In this document: positions 1 through 9,778 of the stretch, in pieces
Position numbering within the stretch: the first letter of the stretch is position 1
Layout: every line of letters starts with the position of its first letter
NCBI RefSeq assembly: GCF_050269735.1
Contig: NZ_JBNNIX010000001.1
Location: 248,001 to 312,000, forward strand
Direction of reading: 5' to 3'
Length of the DNA stretch: 64,000 nt
Source of the DNA: Paenisporosarcina sp050269735
GTDB taxonomy: Bacteria; Bacillota; Bacilli; Bacillales_A; Planococcaceae
The notes under the pieces: generated by a model
Databases searched by the model: none
What the model was told of the DNA's origin: nothing
The model's input: only the letters and a program-made list of their open reading frames with translations
Translations under genes and position numbers: made by a program

Positions 1-841
1 TTTTATTTAAATTAATAAAATCACTATGATGTTTAAATACTTTAGAAAATTCGATTTCCATCCAGTTCTCTGCAATTAATTCATTTGCACCAGCTGGACT
101 GAACCGATATTCTAATTCTTCTTTATCTAATCCGAAGTTATGAACCTTTTTCACAAAATCAAATAAGTCTCTGTTTTCATCAATTCGTTTCTTTTGTTCT
201 TTACCATTAAATGTACTCAAATCAGGATCTTTAAAGAGACCGAATTTGTAGTATTCTTTATCACTAATGCTACCTTTATTTAATGTTGAAAATATATCTT
301 CAAAATCGAACAAGTTTATCTTAAGAAAAACTTGTTCCTTAAGAAGACGATCCAAATTATCTAATAAAATAATTTGATCTGTTTTTTCAAGAATGCTATT
401 TTCAATTTTATTTTTTAAACTTACGAAAAGAGAGTTAGGATGTAGGGGCATTCCCTCTTTTTGTAGATCACTGCTACCTCCTTGAATAGAGTCTAATTGC
501 TCCGAAACAATACTAATTAGTGCAGTATCTTTCCAAATGCCTTTCTGTTCGCCAACTAAATTTCTTAATGTTACTAAGAAATCAGGTTTTACGACTTTAG
601 AAGTATTAGCCACAACTAAATTCACTCCATCAAGTGGAAGTGAGAAAGTATGATACTCATCACCTAGTTCATGCTTATAATTAAAGCTTTGTGAATCATT
701 TTCTTTCATTCCATTAACTAGTTTTTCTACATCTGAAACATTATCCAATTGAAGGTAATATCTATCGCCAGCTTTTATACCCTCTCGATTGAAATATTCC
801 ATTATTAATGAAGATATATATTTAAAGAATTGGTTTGACAT
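1..841 (-). CDS. dptH: DptH (DndH), phosphorothioation-dependent restriction protein, N-terminal part
   Basis: The reading frame opens with ATG at 841 and runs without a stop off the left edge, giving about 280 residues starting MSNQFFKYISSLIMEYFN. It overlaps the end of dptG by 20 bp, so the two are translationally coupled. Third place after dptF and dptG, next to a complete dnd operon, identifies it as DptH. In known systems DptH is a large predicted ATPase/helicase that works with DptF and DptG to restrict DNA lacking phosphorothioate. The ATPase motifs would lie beyond the window and cannot be checked, so the call rests mainly on gene order. Confidence 0.8.
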   Translation of the reverse strand, partial: MSNQFFKYISSLIMEYFNREGIKAGDRYYLQLDNVSDVEKLVNGMKENDSQSFNYKHELGDEYHTFSLPLDGVNLVVANTSKVVKPDFLVTLRNLVGEQKGIWKDTALISIVSEQLDSIQGGSSDLQKEGMPLHPNSLFVSLKNKIENSILEKTDQIILLDNLDRLLKEQVFLKINLFDFEDIFSTLNKGSISDKEYYKFGLFKDPDLSTFNGKEQKKRIDENRDLFDFVKKVHNFGLDKEELEYRFSPAGANELIAENWMEIEFSKVFKHHSDFINLNK

Positions 842-2228
842 AATGAGCATCACCACTATCGCTTTTTTTGTCTAGAATGTTTAACTTATCCAATAACGTT
901 ATGATTTCTTTTTTAGAATACCTATCTAACGCTATTCCTCTTTTACGAAATTCGAGAAATAGATCATTAAGGGGAATCCTTTTGTTTTTAACAGATACTG
1001 CTGTTAAAAGAAGGAGAAAATCATGTTTAATATTTAAGACTTGCCCTGTACTACCTCGACTTTTTATAAATTGACTAGAGCCTAGATCTTCTAAGTTTCT
1101 CCCGTATTTTTCAATAACCTCACTGCTCATACCTTTTTGTATGCAATCAAATAACATTTTAAAGGCAGCAGATAAATCTTCAGGTTCTTTTTTTGGTTCG
1201 ATGTTTTTAAGTTTGGAGTACATAACAATCCATTTTTTCAATTCTGTTAAATAATCTTTTTCGTATTCAGATCCGTTCTCTTGTATCAGTTGTTGTAATT
1301 CGTAATATGGAATAAAAGCTCTATGACCGTCAGAATTCGTTGGGTTAAGAGAATTGTGGTTGAGATGAGAGATTGTGTGAATGTGAGGAAAAAGGTTTGT
1401 AGCATTTTTTTTTATATACCTAAATCCCTCAAGTTCATCCGCAGCCATTCTTCTTTTACTCACACTTTCCCACTCAAGTGTGAAGTAAAGTGGATGCACT
1501 TCGTCTAAATCACTCTCAGAAAATCGTTCAAATTTAACGATAAGTTGGCACGCATACATAAAAACGAAATATTGGGTCAATAAAGGAAATGATGTTAAAA
1601 AATAATCTTTATATTGGCTAAGATAAATTAAATCTTCTTGATATAAACTTGATAGAGGTTCAAATAAAGCCTGATATTGTCCCTTTTTTTCTAGCTTAAT
1701 TTCTTTTAAGACATCCATCTTGTTTAATATTAGTTCGGTAAGAATATCATCGGTTTCTTTACTTTTGAAAATATTCTTAATTTCCAAATTGTCCCTGACT
1801 AAGACATCATTCATGAAATTGGAGTACTTACCAAATTCATTACTTAAATTGGAATCAATCTTGATAAAATTAAACAAAAATGGATGTATAGGTTTGATTT
1901 CATCTTGATTAAACAAGAATTGATCTATAAATCGAATAAAGTCATATTTGTCATCTTCATTTTTGAACTCGACACTACTTGCAATATGTTCACTTAATTC
2001 ATTTTCTACTTGAGAGGCATAAAAATCATCTCTTTTTAATGATTTTTCATCGAGTTTAACCTCACAAATATTTCTTATATATTCACCAAGGACTTTGTTG
2101 AATTGACCTTTTATTTTCTTAGTTCTTTTCGATAAAAAGGGCAACACATCTAATACTTCACCAGTATCATGCTTTCCTTTACTCAGAAGACTATTTAACT
2201 TATCAAGATCCAGAGTATCTTGCACCAC
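822..2228 (-). CDS. dptG: DptG (DndG), phosphorothioation-dependent restriction protein
   Basis: A 468-residue soluble protein with no obvious catalytic motif or membrane segment. It starts with GTG behind AAGGGAG, 5 bp after dptF ends, and overlaps dptH by 20 bp, so dptF-dptG-dptH form one minus-strand operon. DptG is known only as the middle component of the DptFGH restriction complex, required for damage to unmodified DNA. Its identity here comes from size, place between a P-loop DptF and the DptH start, and the divergent dnd operon. The C-terminal ~60 residues look like a small winged-helix-type region (IPLNDLFLEFRKRG), which is inference. Confidence 0.85.
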   Translation of the reverse strand: MVQDTLDLDKLNSLLSKGKHDTGEVLDVLPFLSKRTKKIKGQFNKVLGEYIRNICEVKLDEKSLKRDDFYASQVENELSEHIASSVEFKNEDDKYDFIRFIDQFLFNQDEIKPIHPFLFNFIKIDSNLSNEFGKYSNFMNDVLVRDNLEIKNIFKSKETDDILTELILNKMDVLKEIKLEKKGQYQALFEPLSSLYQEDLIYLSQYKDYFLTSFPLLTQYFVFMYACQLIVKFERFSESDLDEVHPLYFTLEWESVSKRRMAADELEGFRYIKKNATNLFPHIHTISHLNHNSLNPTNSDGHRAFIPYYELQQLIQENGSEYEKDYLTELKKWIVMYSKLKNIEPKKEPEDLSAAFKMLFDCIQKGMSSEVIEKYGRNLEDLGSSQFIKSRGSTGQVLNIKHDFLLLLTAVSVKNKRIPLNDLFLEFRKRGIALDRYSKKEIITLLDKLNILDKKSDSGDAHYVKPIL

Positions 2229-2233
2229 TATTA

Positions 2234-4522
2234 TTACTCCCTTTCAAATACAAATGATTCAAAATCACCACGTTTAACCATGTAAAATCTATTATCTTGT
2301 GGAAAGTGAACGAGCATTTCTTTCTTTTTATCTCCAAATTTATATATTTTTTCGATAAACTCTACGAACTTAATTCCATCCTCAGCATCTTGTTTATTTG
2401 GTCGATATCCTGCTTGAACCTTCCTAAGCAATTGGTATAGTGGATAATCAATTTCCAAATATATATTGTTTGAAATCTCACCATTTTTATAACCTAAGAT
2501 AATTGATGACTTGAAGGTATCAATTGATTCTTCAGTTCTCTTTGAAAGATGGTCTAGAGTTGGACTTAAGTTTAATTTTTGGGATAATCGAAATTTTTCT
2601 GAAGGATTATTAAGATATATATATTCCTTTTTAGGACTGCCTTTCCATTTGAAAATTGCTGATTTAATTTCTTCATAAACATTTCTAATATGGTGCAAAT
2701 CGCCAATATTAAAAAAATATAAATTATTAAGGTAATCTTTATAATCATGGGTACTAATTGAAAATGAAAATTCCTTATTAACTAAGTAGTTTAATCGAAC
2801 AAAGAACTCAAAAAACATATTAAAAGAATGATTGATTAAATTATTGTCCGTTATTATTGGATCTATCCAATTTTTTGATACTTCGTCTTGAATATACTCA
2901 TTAATAATAGGAGTCCAATTACTTAGCGTATTCAAATTTACTGCGAGTTGATCAGTATAAACGGATCTATAGTGGATTGGATCTAATTGGCTGATTGCTT
3001 CCAATATTATCGATCTCTCTCTTCTATTAAATAACAGGTTTGGCAGTGATTGTTCTAATACTTCAAAATCATTTAGAAGCTTTTTATTAACAACAACATC
3101 GGGTATTAATATATCTGCTAAAAAATTAAGAAAGGCTCTCGCTGAAATTACTAATTTTTTCTTTATAATCGATTGGATAATAAGTTGTATGATTTGTTCT
3201 TGAACAAATGAGTTTTGCATAAACTTGTAATTTTCATGAACAATTGTATTAAGATTTCTAATTTCGTCTTCTTGTAAAGCTAAATAAAATGGATTGTTTA
3301 AAGAAGGACTAAATACTTTGTTAATTAATGCAGAATAAAATGTTGATGTTGGTCCATTTACAGTAAGTTCGTATGAATGATAATCGTTAAAACTTAATAA
3401 ATCTATATTTCCCTTACTAAAACTTGCAGTAATATTGTTTGAAAATAGTTCACTATTTTCAATAAATATTTTTAGCTTTTTATAAGTATAATTTTTATGA
3501 TTTCTATAAATAAAGTTATGCAATACACCCATATTTATTGCGAGAATTATTTTACCCGTAGAACATTCGATTTTCTCATCAGAAAAATTGTTCAATATTT
3601 CTTCTAGAGTTTCCATTGAGTCTTTATTTGGAGAAAAGCTTTCTGTAGCATCGTTGTATATAATGTAATCTTTAATTAAATCAGGTCTTTTTTCTTTTAG
3701 ATAGGCTAATAAGTGGGATTTTCCATCCCCAACACTACCACATAATAAAATTAGATTTCCTGAATTTGAATCTCTAGTGTTTAAGATGTTTTCAAGATCC
3801 AATTGGATTTTACGATCAACGTGCATATAGTCTTTAAAAGCACTGAAGTGACTTGCATTCTCAATGGCTTCTTGTGAAGAATCCTTTAAACGTGTCAGTT
3901 CCCTTAATAAATAACTTTGATCATTTTGTAAATCCTTTGTGAGAATGTTAGATGACGTTTCTATTTTTTCATCTGACTTAACTTTAGTAATGTCTGTTTT
4001 AAAAGAATTTTCAGGTTTCAAATGGTTAAAATTAACTAACCCGATAAGTTCTCCAATTTGTTTCCTAACAATGTCCTCTATATTTTCTTTTGGTTTTATT
4101 TGAGGTGTTTGATATAAAGGTATTTTTAATTGTTGTTCAAGAGAATAGACCTCATAAAACCAAACCCCAATATTGTACATTTCCTTATGTAGCTTAAATG
4201 CTTCTGTAATATCATTAAATTGCCCATCATGTGCAGCTTTGTTACCAGCTAAACGGATAATATCAAACGATTTTTGGATATCTCTCTTGAAATAACCTTC
4301 TTTAGAAAGGAATGATATTTTATCGTTTAATGAAAGATAAAAAACCTCAATATTTTCATGCTTAAATACTTGGGAAATAATTTCTTCAGCAAAAACTCGA
4401 GCTTTTATTATTGAACTACTTGGATCCTCGAATATTAATTCTTCCATTTTTTTTGCTATTTGAGCTCCTATAGGGCTACTATCTTCTAAAAAGTTTAAAA
4501 AACCTCCGTTGAAGGTCATCAA
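2234..4522 (-). CDS. dptF: DptF (DndF), phosphorothioation-dependent restriction ATPase
   Basis: About 762 residues with a P-loop (GSVGDGKSHLLAYL, near residue 262) followed by a large helical region. This fits DptF, the ATPase subunit of the DptFGH restriction complex that attacks DNA lacking phosphorothioate. The N-terminal ~110 residues (AGNKAAHDGQF, with the conserved Asn-Lys-Ala-Ala-His) resemble the DUF4145-like helical region seen in many restriction proteins. The start is either TTG at 4522 or ATG at 4519; a GGAG lies 7 to 10 bp upstream and does not decide. The gene is divergent from dndB, with about 170 bp of shared promoter region between them. Confidence 0.88.
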   Translation of the reverse strand: MMTFNGGFLNFLEDSSPIGAQIAKKMEELIFEDPSSSIIKARVFAEEIISQVFKHENIEVFYLSLNDKISFLSKEGYFKRDIQKSFDIIRLAGNKAAHDGQFNDITEAFKLHKEMYNIGVWFYEVYSLEQQLKIPLYQTPQIKPKENIEDIVRKQIGELIGLVNFNHLKPENSFKTDITKVKSDEKIETSSNILTKDLQNDQSYLLRELTRLKDSSQEAIENASHFSAFKDYMHVDRKIQLDLENILNTRDSNSGNLILLCGSVGDGKSHLLAYLKEKRPDLIKDYIIYNDATESFSPNKDSMETLEEILNNFSDEKIECSTGKIILAINMGVLHNFIYRNHKNYTYKKLKIFIENSELFSNNITASFSKGNIDLLSFNDYHSYELTVNGPTSTFYSALINKVFSPSLNNPFYLALQEDEIRNLNTIVHENYKFMQNSFVQEQIIQLIIQSIIKKKLVISARAFLNFLADILIPDVVVNKKLLNDFEVLEQSLPNLLFNRRERSIILEAISQLDPIHYRSVYTDQLAVNLNTLSNWTPIINEYIQDEVSKNWIDPIITDNNLINHSFNMFFEFFVRLNYLVNKEFSFSISTHDYKDYLNNLYFFNIGDLHHIRNVYEEIKSAIFKWKGSPKKEYIYLNNPSEKFRLSQKLNLSPTLDHLSKRTEESIDTFKSSIILGYKNGEISNNIYLEIDYPLYQLLRKVQAGYRPNKQDAEDGIKFVEFIEKIYKFGDKKKEMLVHFPQDNRFYMVKRGDFESFVFERE

Positions 4523-4615
4523 TTATCAACTCCGAAATTTCATATTAATTACATTTTAACATAGGGGATTGTAAATAATAAGGAAGTTAAGTTTAATGCG
4601 AGTTTATTCATACAA

Positions 4616-4691
4616 TACGAATAAAGGTTCGTCTTTTTCCTTGTATTTTATGTGAAACGGTTTTATAATAATATTAAAATTACGTACGTAA
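4616..4691 (+). promoter_or_regulatory. dndB promoter with two palindromic candidate operators
   Basis: A -35 box TTGTAT (4641-4646) and a -10 box TATAAT (4664-4669) are separated by exactly 17 bp. A perfect 12-bp palindrome TTACGTACGTAA (4680-4691) lies just after the expected transcription start. Upstream, 4616-4633 reads TACG-N10-CGTC, with an inner inverted repeat ACGAA/TTCGT (4617-4621, 4628-4632). From memory, DndB of Salmonella was reported to bind a TACG-N10-CGTA palindrome, so both sites are candidate DndB operators. That link is inference. Confidence 0.6.
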
Positions 4692-4706
4692 ATGGAGGGT
4701 ATTACA

Positions 4707-5804
4707 TTGGACGCGACTTTTAGTTATAATTTCCCTGCGATTAGAGGTATCCAAGCAGGCAAGGAATATTTTGTTGCGATGTGTCCACTCAGAATTATAC
4801 CGAAGATATTTTTATTTGATGAAGATGAGATTCCACCGGAACATCGCTCTCAAAGAATTCTGAACAAGGCTCGAATTCCTGAGATGACCAACTACATTGT
4901 AGATAATATAAATGATTATGTTTTTTCCTCGATTACAGCTTCTGTTGATGGTGATCTTTATTTCACACCGTTTAATCAAGATGCTAATTCAAAGGATTTA
5001 GGACAATTAAGAATTGCTCTGGACGCTCGATTTTTAATTAATGATGGGCAGCACCGTCGAGCAGCAATTGAGGAAGCATTAAAGTTGTCTCCAGAGTTGG
5101 GAAGTGAGACAATTTCTGTTGTATTTTTTCATGATCATGGGTTAAAAAAATCGCAGCAAATATTTTCGGATCTAAACAGACATGCGGTAAACACCACTTC
5201 ATCAATTGGGATTTTATATGATCATCGTGATAAATTATCCATCATAACAAAAGATATAATTGCGAAGATTCCTTTATTAACAAGATACACCGATAAGGAA
5301 AGGGTTTCCCTATCTAAGAATTCCCCAAAAATATTAGCGTTGAATCATATCTATAATACTAATTTGAAATTACTAGGTAAAAACAAGGGTGAGAATATTT
5401 CCATTAAAGATGAGGAGTTTGTGTATGAATTTTGGTCCTTATTATGTAACTCGATAATTGAATGGAATTCTGTTTTGAAAAAAGAGATTAATACAAGAGA
5501 ATTACGTGCTAATTATATTGTTGGACATGCGGTTTTTGTTGAAGCATTAGGAGTGGTTGGGAAATATCTACGTGAATATCACTCAGATGATTGGACTACT
5601 TATATAAAAAAATTATCAAATATAGATTGGCATAGGACAAATAACTCTCTATGGTTAGGGCGTGCTTTTAATCATAATGGTCGTATACAAAAAACAAGCC
5701 AGACAATACAGTTGACGGCTATTCAAATTAAGAATCTTATAGGTTTGCCTCTAACTGACACAGAAAAGCAAAACGAAGATAAGTTTAATAAAGGAGTTGA
5801 ATGA
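4707..5804 (+). CDS. dndB: DndB, DGQHR-domain repressor of the dnd operon
   Basis: A DGQHR-domain protein: the motif NDGQHRRAAIEEAL sits near residue 118. DndB is dispensable for phosphorothioation and acts as transcriptional repressor of the dnd genes. I prefer the TTG start at 4707 because GGAGGG at 4694-4699 is 7 bp upstream of it; the in-frame ATG at 4692 would overlap this ribosome binding site and have none of its own. First gene of the plus-strand dndBCDEA operon; its stop is one base before the dndC ATG. The operator-like palindromes ahead of it suggest autoregulation. Confidence 0.9.
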   Translation: MDATFSYNFPAIRGIQAGKEYFVAMCPLRIIPKIFLFDEDEIPPEHRSQRILNKARIPEMTNYIVDNINDYVFSSITASVDGDLYFTPFNQDANSKDLGQLRIALDARFLINDGQHRRAAIEEALKLSPELGSETISVVFFHDHGLKKSQQIFSDLNRHAVNTTSSIGILYDHRDKLSIITKDIIAKIPLLTRYTDKERVSLSKNSPKILALNHIYNTNLKLLGKNKGENISIKDEEFVYEFWSLLCNSIIEWNSVLKKEINTRELRANYIVGHAVFVEALGVVGKYLREYHSDDWTTYIKKLSNIDWHRTNNSLWLGRAFNHNGRIQKTSQTIQLTAIQIKNLIGLPLTDTEKQNEDKFNKGVE

Positions 5805-5805
5805 A

Positions 5806-7398
5806 ATGAGCGTTGGATTAATTAGCGACATATTCACAAATAAATTAAATATCGTTCAAGATGCTAAAACTCAAATAAAAACAGCGTATAAAATGGATGA
5901 TCGACCATGGGTAGTAGGATATAGTGGTGGGAAAGATTCTACTGTGGTTGTACAGTTGGTTTTTGAGGCTTTGAGTGAAATGAAAAAAGAAGAGCTTCAC
6001 AAAAAAGTATATATCATCTCTTCAGATACTTTGGTAGAGACACCTTTAATAATTAATTCAATAAATCAAACTTTGAGAAGAATTCAAGATGAGGCTTTAA
6101 ATAGAGACTTGCCTTTTGAAACTCATAAAGTAAAGCCGAAAGTTGATCAATCCTTTTGGGTAAATATTATTGGTAGAGGTTATCCCTCTCCTAACCAACA
6201 GTTTAGATGGTGTACTGATCGTTTAAAGATAGATCCAGCAAATCAGTTTGTTACGGATAAAGTTTCTTCTTTTGGAGAAGTAGTAATGGTTCTTGGAGTG
6301 CGAGAAGATGAAAGTACAACAAGAGGTAATGTGATTCGTTCCCATACTGTGGAAGGAAAACTATTTATGAAACATACTACACTTTCAAATGCATTTGTAT
6401 ATGCACCAATTCGTTCGTTTGCATTGGATGATGTTTGGGATTACCTATTAAACCATCCATCACCTTGGGGAGACGACAATTTTGATTTACATCGATTATA
6501 TCAAGATTCTAGTAGCGGGGAATGTCCATTAATCGTTGATAAATCTATAAAAGAAAGTGCTGGGTCTTGTGGGAACAGTCGATTTGGCTGTTGGGTATGT
6601 ACTGTTGTAAATGAAGATAAAGCACTTACTGGTTTTATACAAAGTGGCCACGATTGGATGAAACCATTGTTAGACTTCAGAAACTGGTTGGCTTCTATCC
6701 GAGATGATCGTACAAAAAGAATGAAATATCGAATGAATGGCCAAGTCTATTTTAAAGAAGTTAAAATAGAAGAAAAGGACGGGAAAAAGCAAGTTTTGAT
6801 TCCCAAAAAGTCAAGCAGAGCTAAGCACTATATACCGGTTGATGACTATACAATAGTTCAGAAAAATGATCTAAAAACATATGTAGCAAATAATAATATA
6901 GATCTTAGTAACAAAAATGATCATAAAATTCTTGTGCAGTATGAAGAAGAATCTCTAGATGGCCAGATTGTCATAAAACATGCACTTTTAGGTCTAGGAC
7001 CATTTAATTTAGATACAAGAAAAGAAATCTTAGAAAAATTATTAATGGCTCAAAAAAATCTCCAACATCCTGACGATCCACACTACGAACTGATCAGTGT
7101 AGAAGAACTTAAGGCTATACGTAAAATATGGTTTAAAACTGGAAACTGGGAAGATTCTATACCTGCTATCTACGAGAACATTATAGGTCTCTCTTATGAC
7201 TGGGAAATAGACGATCGACCACTATTTAACAAAGAACAAATATCCGATTTAGAGCTTTTATGTGATCAATACAAAATTGATCTAAAAGTTATGAAAAAAC
7301 TTATCTCCATTGAAAAAGACTATGCAGGCTATAAAGTAAGACGAGGTTTAATGGAAGAAATCGGCAAGACTTTGAAACAAGACTACTTACATTTGTAA
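5806..7398 (+). CDS. dndC: DndC, PAPS-reductase-like DNA sulfur-modification protein
   Basis: An ATP-pyrophosphatase of the PAPS reductase family with the PP-loop GYSGGKDSTVV near residue 38. Cysteines in FRWCTDR and in SCGNSRFGCWVCTVV match the positions that hold the 4Fe-4S cluster in DndC. The protein activates the DNA backbone or sulfur transfer, using sulfur mobilised by DndA. The ATG at 5806 follows AAAGGAG by 9 bp and is better than the TTG at 5797, which lies on the ribosome binding site. About 530 residues, close to the usual DndC length. It sits one base after dndB and 15 bp before dndD. Confidence 0.95.
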   Translation: MSVGLISDIFTNKLNIVQDAKTQIKTAYKMDDRPWVVGYSGGKDSTVVVQLVFEALSEMKKEELHKKVYIISSDTLVETPLIINSINQTLRRIQDEALNRDLPFETHKVKPKVDQSFWVNIIGRGYPSPNQQFRWCTDRLKIDPANQFVTDKVSSFGEVVMVLGVREDESTTRGNVIRSHTVEGKLFMKHTTLSNAFVYAPIRSFALDDVWDYLLNHPSPWGDDNFDLHRLYQDSSSGECPLIVDKSIKESAGSCGNSRFGCWVCTVVNEDKALTGFIQSGHDWMKPLLDFRNWLASIRDDRTKRMKYRMNGQVYFKEVKIEEKDGKKQVLIPKKSSRAKHYIPVDDYTIVQKNDLKTYVANNNIDLSNKNDHKILVQYEEESLDGQIVIKHALLGLGPFNLDTRKEILEKLLMAQKNLQHPDDPHYELISVEELKAIRKIWFKTGNWEDSIPAIYENIIGLSYDWEIDDRPLFNKEQISDLELLCDQYKIDLKVMKKLISIEKDYAGYKVRRGLMEEIGKTLKQDYLHL

Positions 7399-7413
7399 AA
7401 ATGAGGTTTAACT

Positions 7414-9402
7414 ATGATTATTAATGAGATTCAGTTAACAAATATTGGGCCATATAAAGGATTCAACCGCTTTGACCTTCGCACAGAGAACGGTAAAAAT
7501 GTCATTCTCATTGGGGGCGAAAACGGAGCAGGTAAAACTACCTTGTTAAATGCAATTAAACTAGGCTTGTTTGGAGCGTATAGCTTTGGGCATAAAAATG
7601 AAAGTAATGAGTATTTTAAAAGAATAAAAAGCATGTTGAATCATCAAGCGAAGAAAGAAGAAAGCGATGATTTTAAAATAAAACTTGATTTCACTCTAAT
7701 TAACAATTTCGAAAAAATTAACTACTCTTTATATCGGACATGGCATATAAAGAAAATGACTCTTAAAGAAACGTACGATATTCTTGCAAATGGCAAACAC
7801 TTAAGTGACTCCGAGAAAGATCTATTTCAATCACAACTTAAGGAAGTAATGCCTCCTCAGCTATTAGATTTCTGCCTATTTGACGGTGAAGAAATAGCAC
7901 GAATTGTCAATAAGGATTTATTGTCTGAATACTTAAGTAAGTTATCGAGAGTTGTTTTTAATTTAGATCTATTTGAGGTTCTTGAAACCGACTTGATGAC
8001 ATATTCAAATCAAACACTTGATTTTAACAAAATGACATCATTTGAAAAGGAATTATTCCGTTTAAATGAAGAAGAAAAACATTTAAAAGAAGAAATTAAT
8101 AAAGTAACTGCTTTATTAGAGGATCTTAATAAACAAAAGCAAGAATACACTGAGGAATATATCTCTTTTAAAAAAGACTTTGATACACATGGTGGACTAA
8201 TCAAAGCTCAAAGAGATCAGATCTTAAAAGAAATAAATATATTAGAGCAGGAAAGAAAACAAAACACAGAAAAGATTAAAGAATTCGTATCTACACTTTT
8301 ACCTTTCCTAATATCAAAACAATTGTTAACTAGAACAAGAAGTCAAATTGTTAATGAAGAATCTAACCATTTATTCAGACAGTTAGACCAAAAGTTATCA
8401 CCTGAAAAATTAGAAGGATTGATTAGTTTGTTTTCTGATAAACTAAGTGATGAAAATATAGCTGCCAAATTAAAAATATCGTTATTGGATCTAGTTAAAC
8501 CTGAAACAGTAATTAGACAAATTCATGGTGCATCATTTTCTGAAAGTAGTTTAGTTGAAAATATGTATCATTCTGTTTGTTCTACCGAGGCTATCGGTAT
8601 TACTTCGATGATCAGTGAAAATAGAAAAAAGCTTGAAAATCTACAAGTTCTTCGTGGAAAACTAAAAGTAAATGATTCCACCAATGAGTTTAATTCTATG
8701 CTAAGTAATATGGAGAAACTGCAAATACAATTAGTTAATATAGATCAAAAAATAGTGAATCTTGGTTCTAAAATAACGGATTTAAGAAATAAATATAATA
8801 ATCTTTCCACATCAATTGAAAAGCATCAATTAGTTATTAAAGATACGGAAAAAACAAAAAGTTCTTATCTAGAATCTCAAAAAATTATAGAATTGAGTAA
8901 AAGATTTAGAGAATTACAACTCAAGAAAAAACTTCAGGAAGTTCAAATTGAAGCATCGGTTTTGCTGAAAAAAATGTTTAGAAAGCAAAATTATATAAAC
9001 TCGATTAGAATTGATCCGAAAACTTATAACGTTGTATTGCTTGATTCCCAAAGCGAAGAAATTGAAAAAACAACGTTATCTGCTGGAGAAAAAGAAATTT
9101 TAATAATTTCACTAATTGGATCTATTTTTAAATGTTCGGGAAGAAAAGTTCCTTTCATTTTTGATTCTCTATTAGGTAGATTGGATAAAACACATAAATC
9201 AACTTTGTTAACAGAGTTTATCCCGAATTGTGGTAGACAGGCAATTATCTTATCCACTGATACTGAAATAGATGAGGTACATTATAAAATGTTGAAAAAT
9301 CATATCTCTAAAGAATATATATTAGATTTTGACGTTATTAACAAAGAAACCCATATTAAGAATTATTATTTTCCTGTCATTAAAAATGAGGTGAAAATAT
9401 GA
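7414..9402 (+). CDS. dndD: DndD, SMC/Rad50-like ATPase of the DNA phosphorothioation complex
   Basis: A 662-residue ABC-type ATPase built like Rad50. The N-terminal Walker A is GGENGAGKTTLLN (near residue 34), followed by the DndD-typical FCLFDGEEI (near 150), a long coiled coil (about 190-520), the signature LSAGEKEI and the Walker B region PFIFDSLLGRLD. DndD hydrolyses ATP and probably supplies energy or nicks and opens DNA for DndC-DndE. The stop overlaps the dndE ATG in an ATGA junction, so the two are translationally coupled. No zinc-hook CxxC is visible in this copy. Confidence 0.95.
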   Translation: MIINEIQLTNIGPYKGFNRFDLRTENGKNVILIGGENGAGKTTLLNAIKLGLFGAYSFGHKNESNEYFKRIKSMLNHQAKKEESDDFKIKLDFTLINNFEKINYSLYRTWHIKKMTLKETYDILANGKHLSDSEKDLFQSQLKEVMPPQLLDFCLFDGEEIARIVNKDLLSEYLSKLSRVVFNLDLFEVLETDLMTYSNQTLDFNKMTSFEKELFRLNEEEKHLKEEINKVTALLEDLNKQKQEYTEEYISFKKDFDTHGGLIKAQRDQILKEINILEQERKQNTEKIKEFVSTLLPFLISKQLLTRTRSQIVNEESNHLFRQLDQKLSPEKLEGLISLFSDKLSDENIAAKLKISLLDLVKPETVIRQIHGASFSESSLVENMYHSVCSTEAIGITSMISENRKKLENLQVLRGKLKVNDSTNEFNSMLSNMEKLQIQLVNIDQKIVNLGSKITDLRNKYNNLSTSIEKHQLVIKDTEKTKSSYLESQKIIELSKRFRELQLKKKLQEVQIEASVLLKKMFRKQNYINSIRIDPKTYNVVLLDSQSEEIEKTTLSAGEKEILIISLIGSIFKCSGRKVPFIFDSLLGRLDKTHKSTLLTEFIPNCGRQAIILSTDTEIDEVHYKMLKNHISKEYILDFDVINKETHIKNYYFPVIKNEVKI

Positions 9403-9770
9403 ATTTTCGACTTAAAACATCTAAACATACCGGAGAATTGCTAAATTCTCTTCAGAGTAGCACAAACCTAACATGGAACGTTTTGGCCCGGATTGCTATA
9501 GCACTATCGGTGAAAAATCCTGCTCAACCTCCAAAAGTAGAAGATAAAGCAGGGGTTGATATTCATCGTAATGCTTTAACGGGAGAAAATGATTACCTAT
9601 TTAAAGCGATTATTAGACAACATGCCCAATCAAGTATATCTGACGAAGAATACTTTCCCGATTTGTTTAATGCTCATTTAGAACGAGGAATCATCCTCCT
9701 TGAAAATGAATATAAGCATGCAGGGAATTATGAGAAATTATTATTGAATCTATTAAAATTGGAAGAATAG
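9399..9770 (+). CDS. dndE: DndE, DNA-binding subunit of the phosphorothioation complex
   Basis: A 123-residue protein beginning MNFRLKTSKHTGELLNSL, matching the DndE family in length and in the N-terminal helix with basic residues. DndE forms a small tetramer that binds nicked DNA. Its ATG overlaps the dndD stop (ATGA) and it ends 8 bp before dndA. The stretch GENDYLFKAIIRQH in the second half is typical of the family. The assignment is firm because it sits in the canonical order between dndD and dndA. Confidence 0.93.
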   Translation: MNFRLKTSKHTGELLNSLQSSTNLTWNVLARIAIALSVKNPAQPPKVEDKAGVDIHRNALTGENDYLFKAIIRQHAQSSISDEEYFPDLFNAHLERGIILLENEYKHAGNYEKLLLNLLKLEE

Positions 9771-9778
9771 GTGATGAA

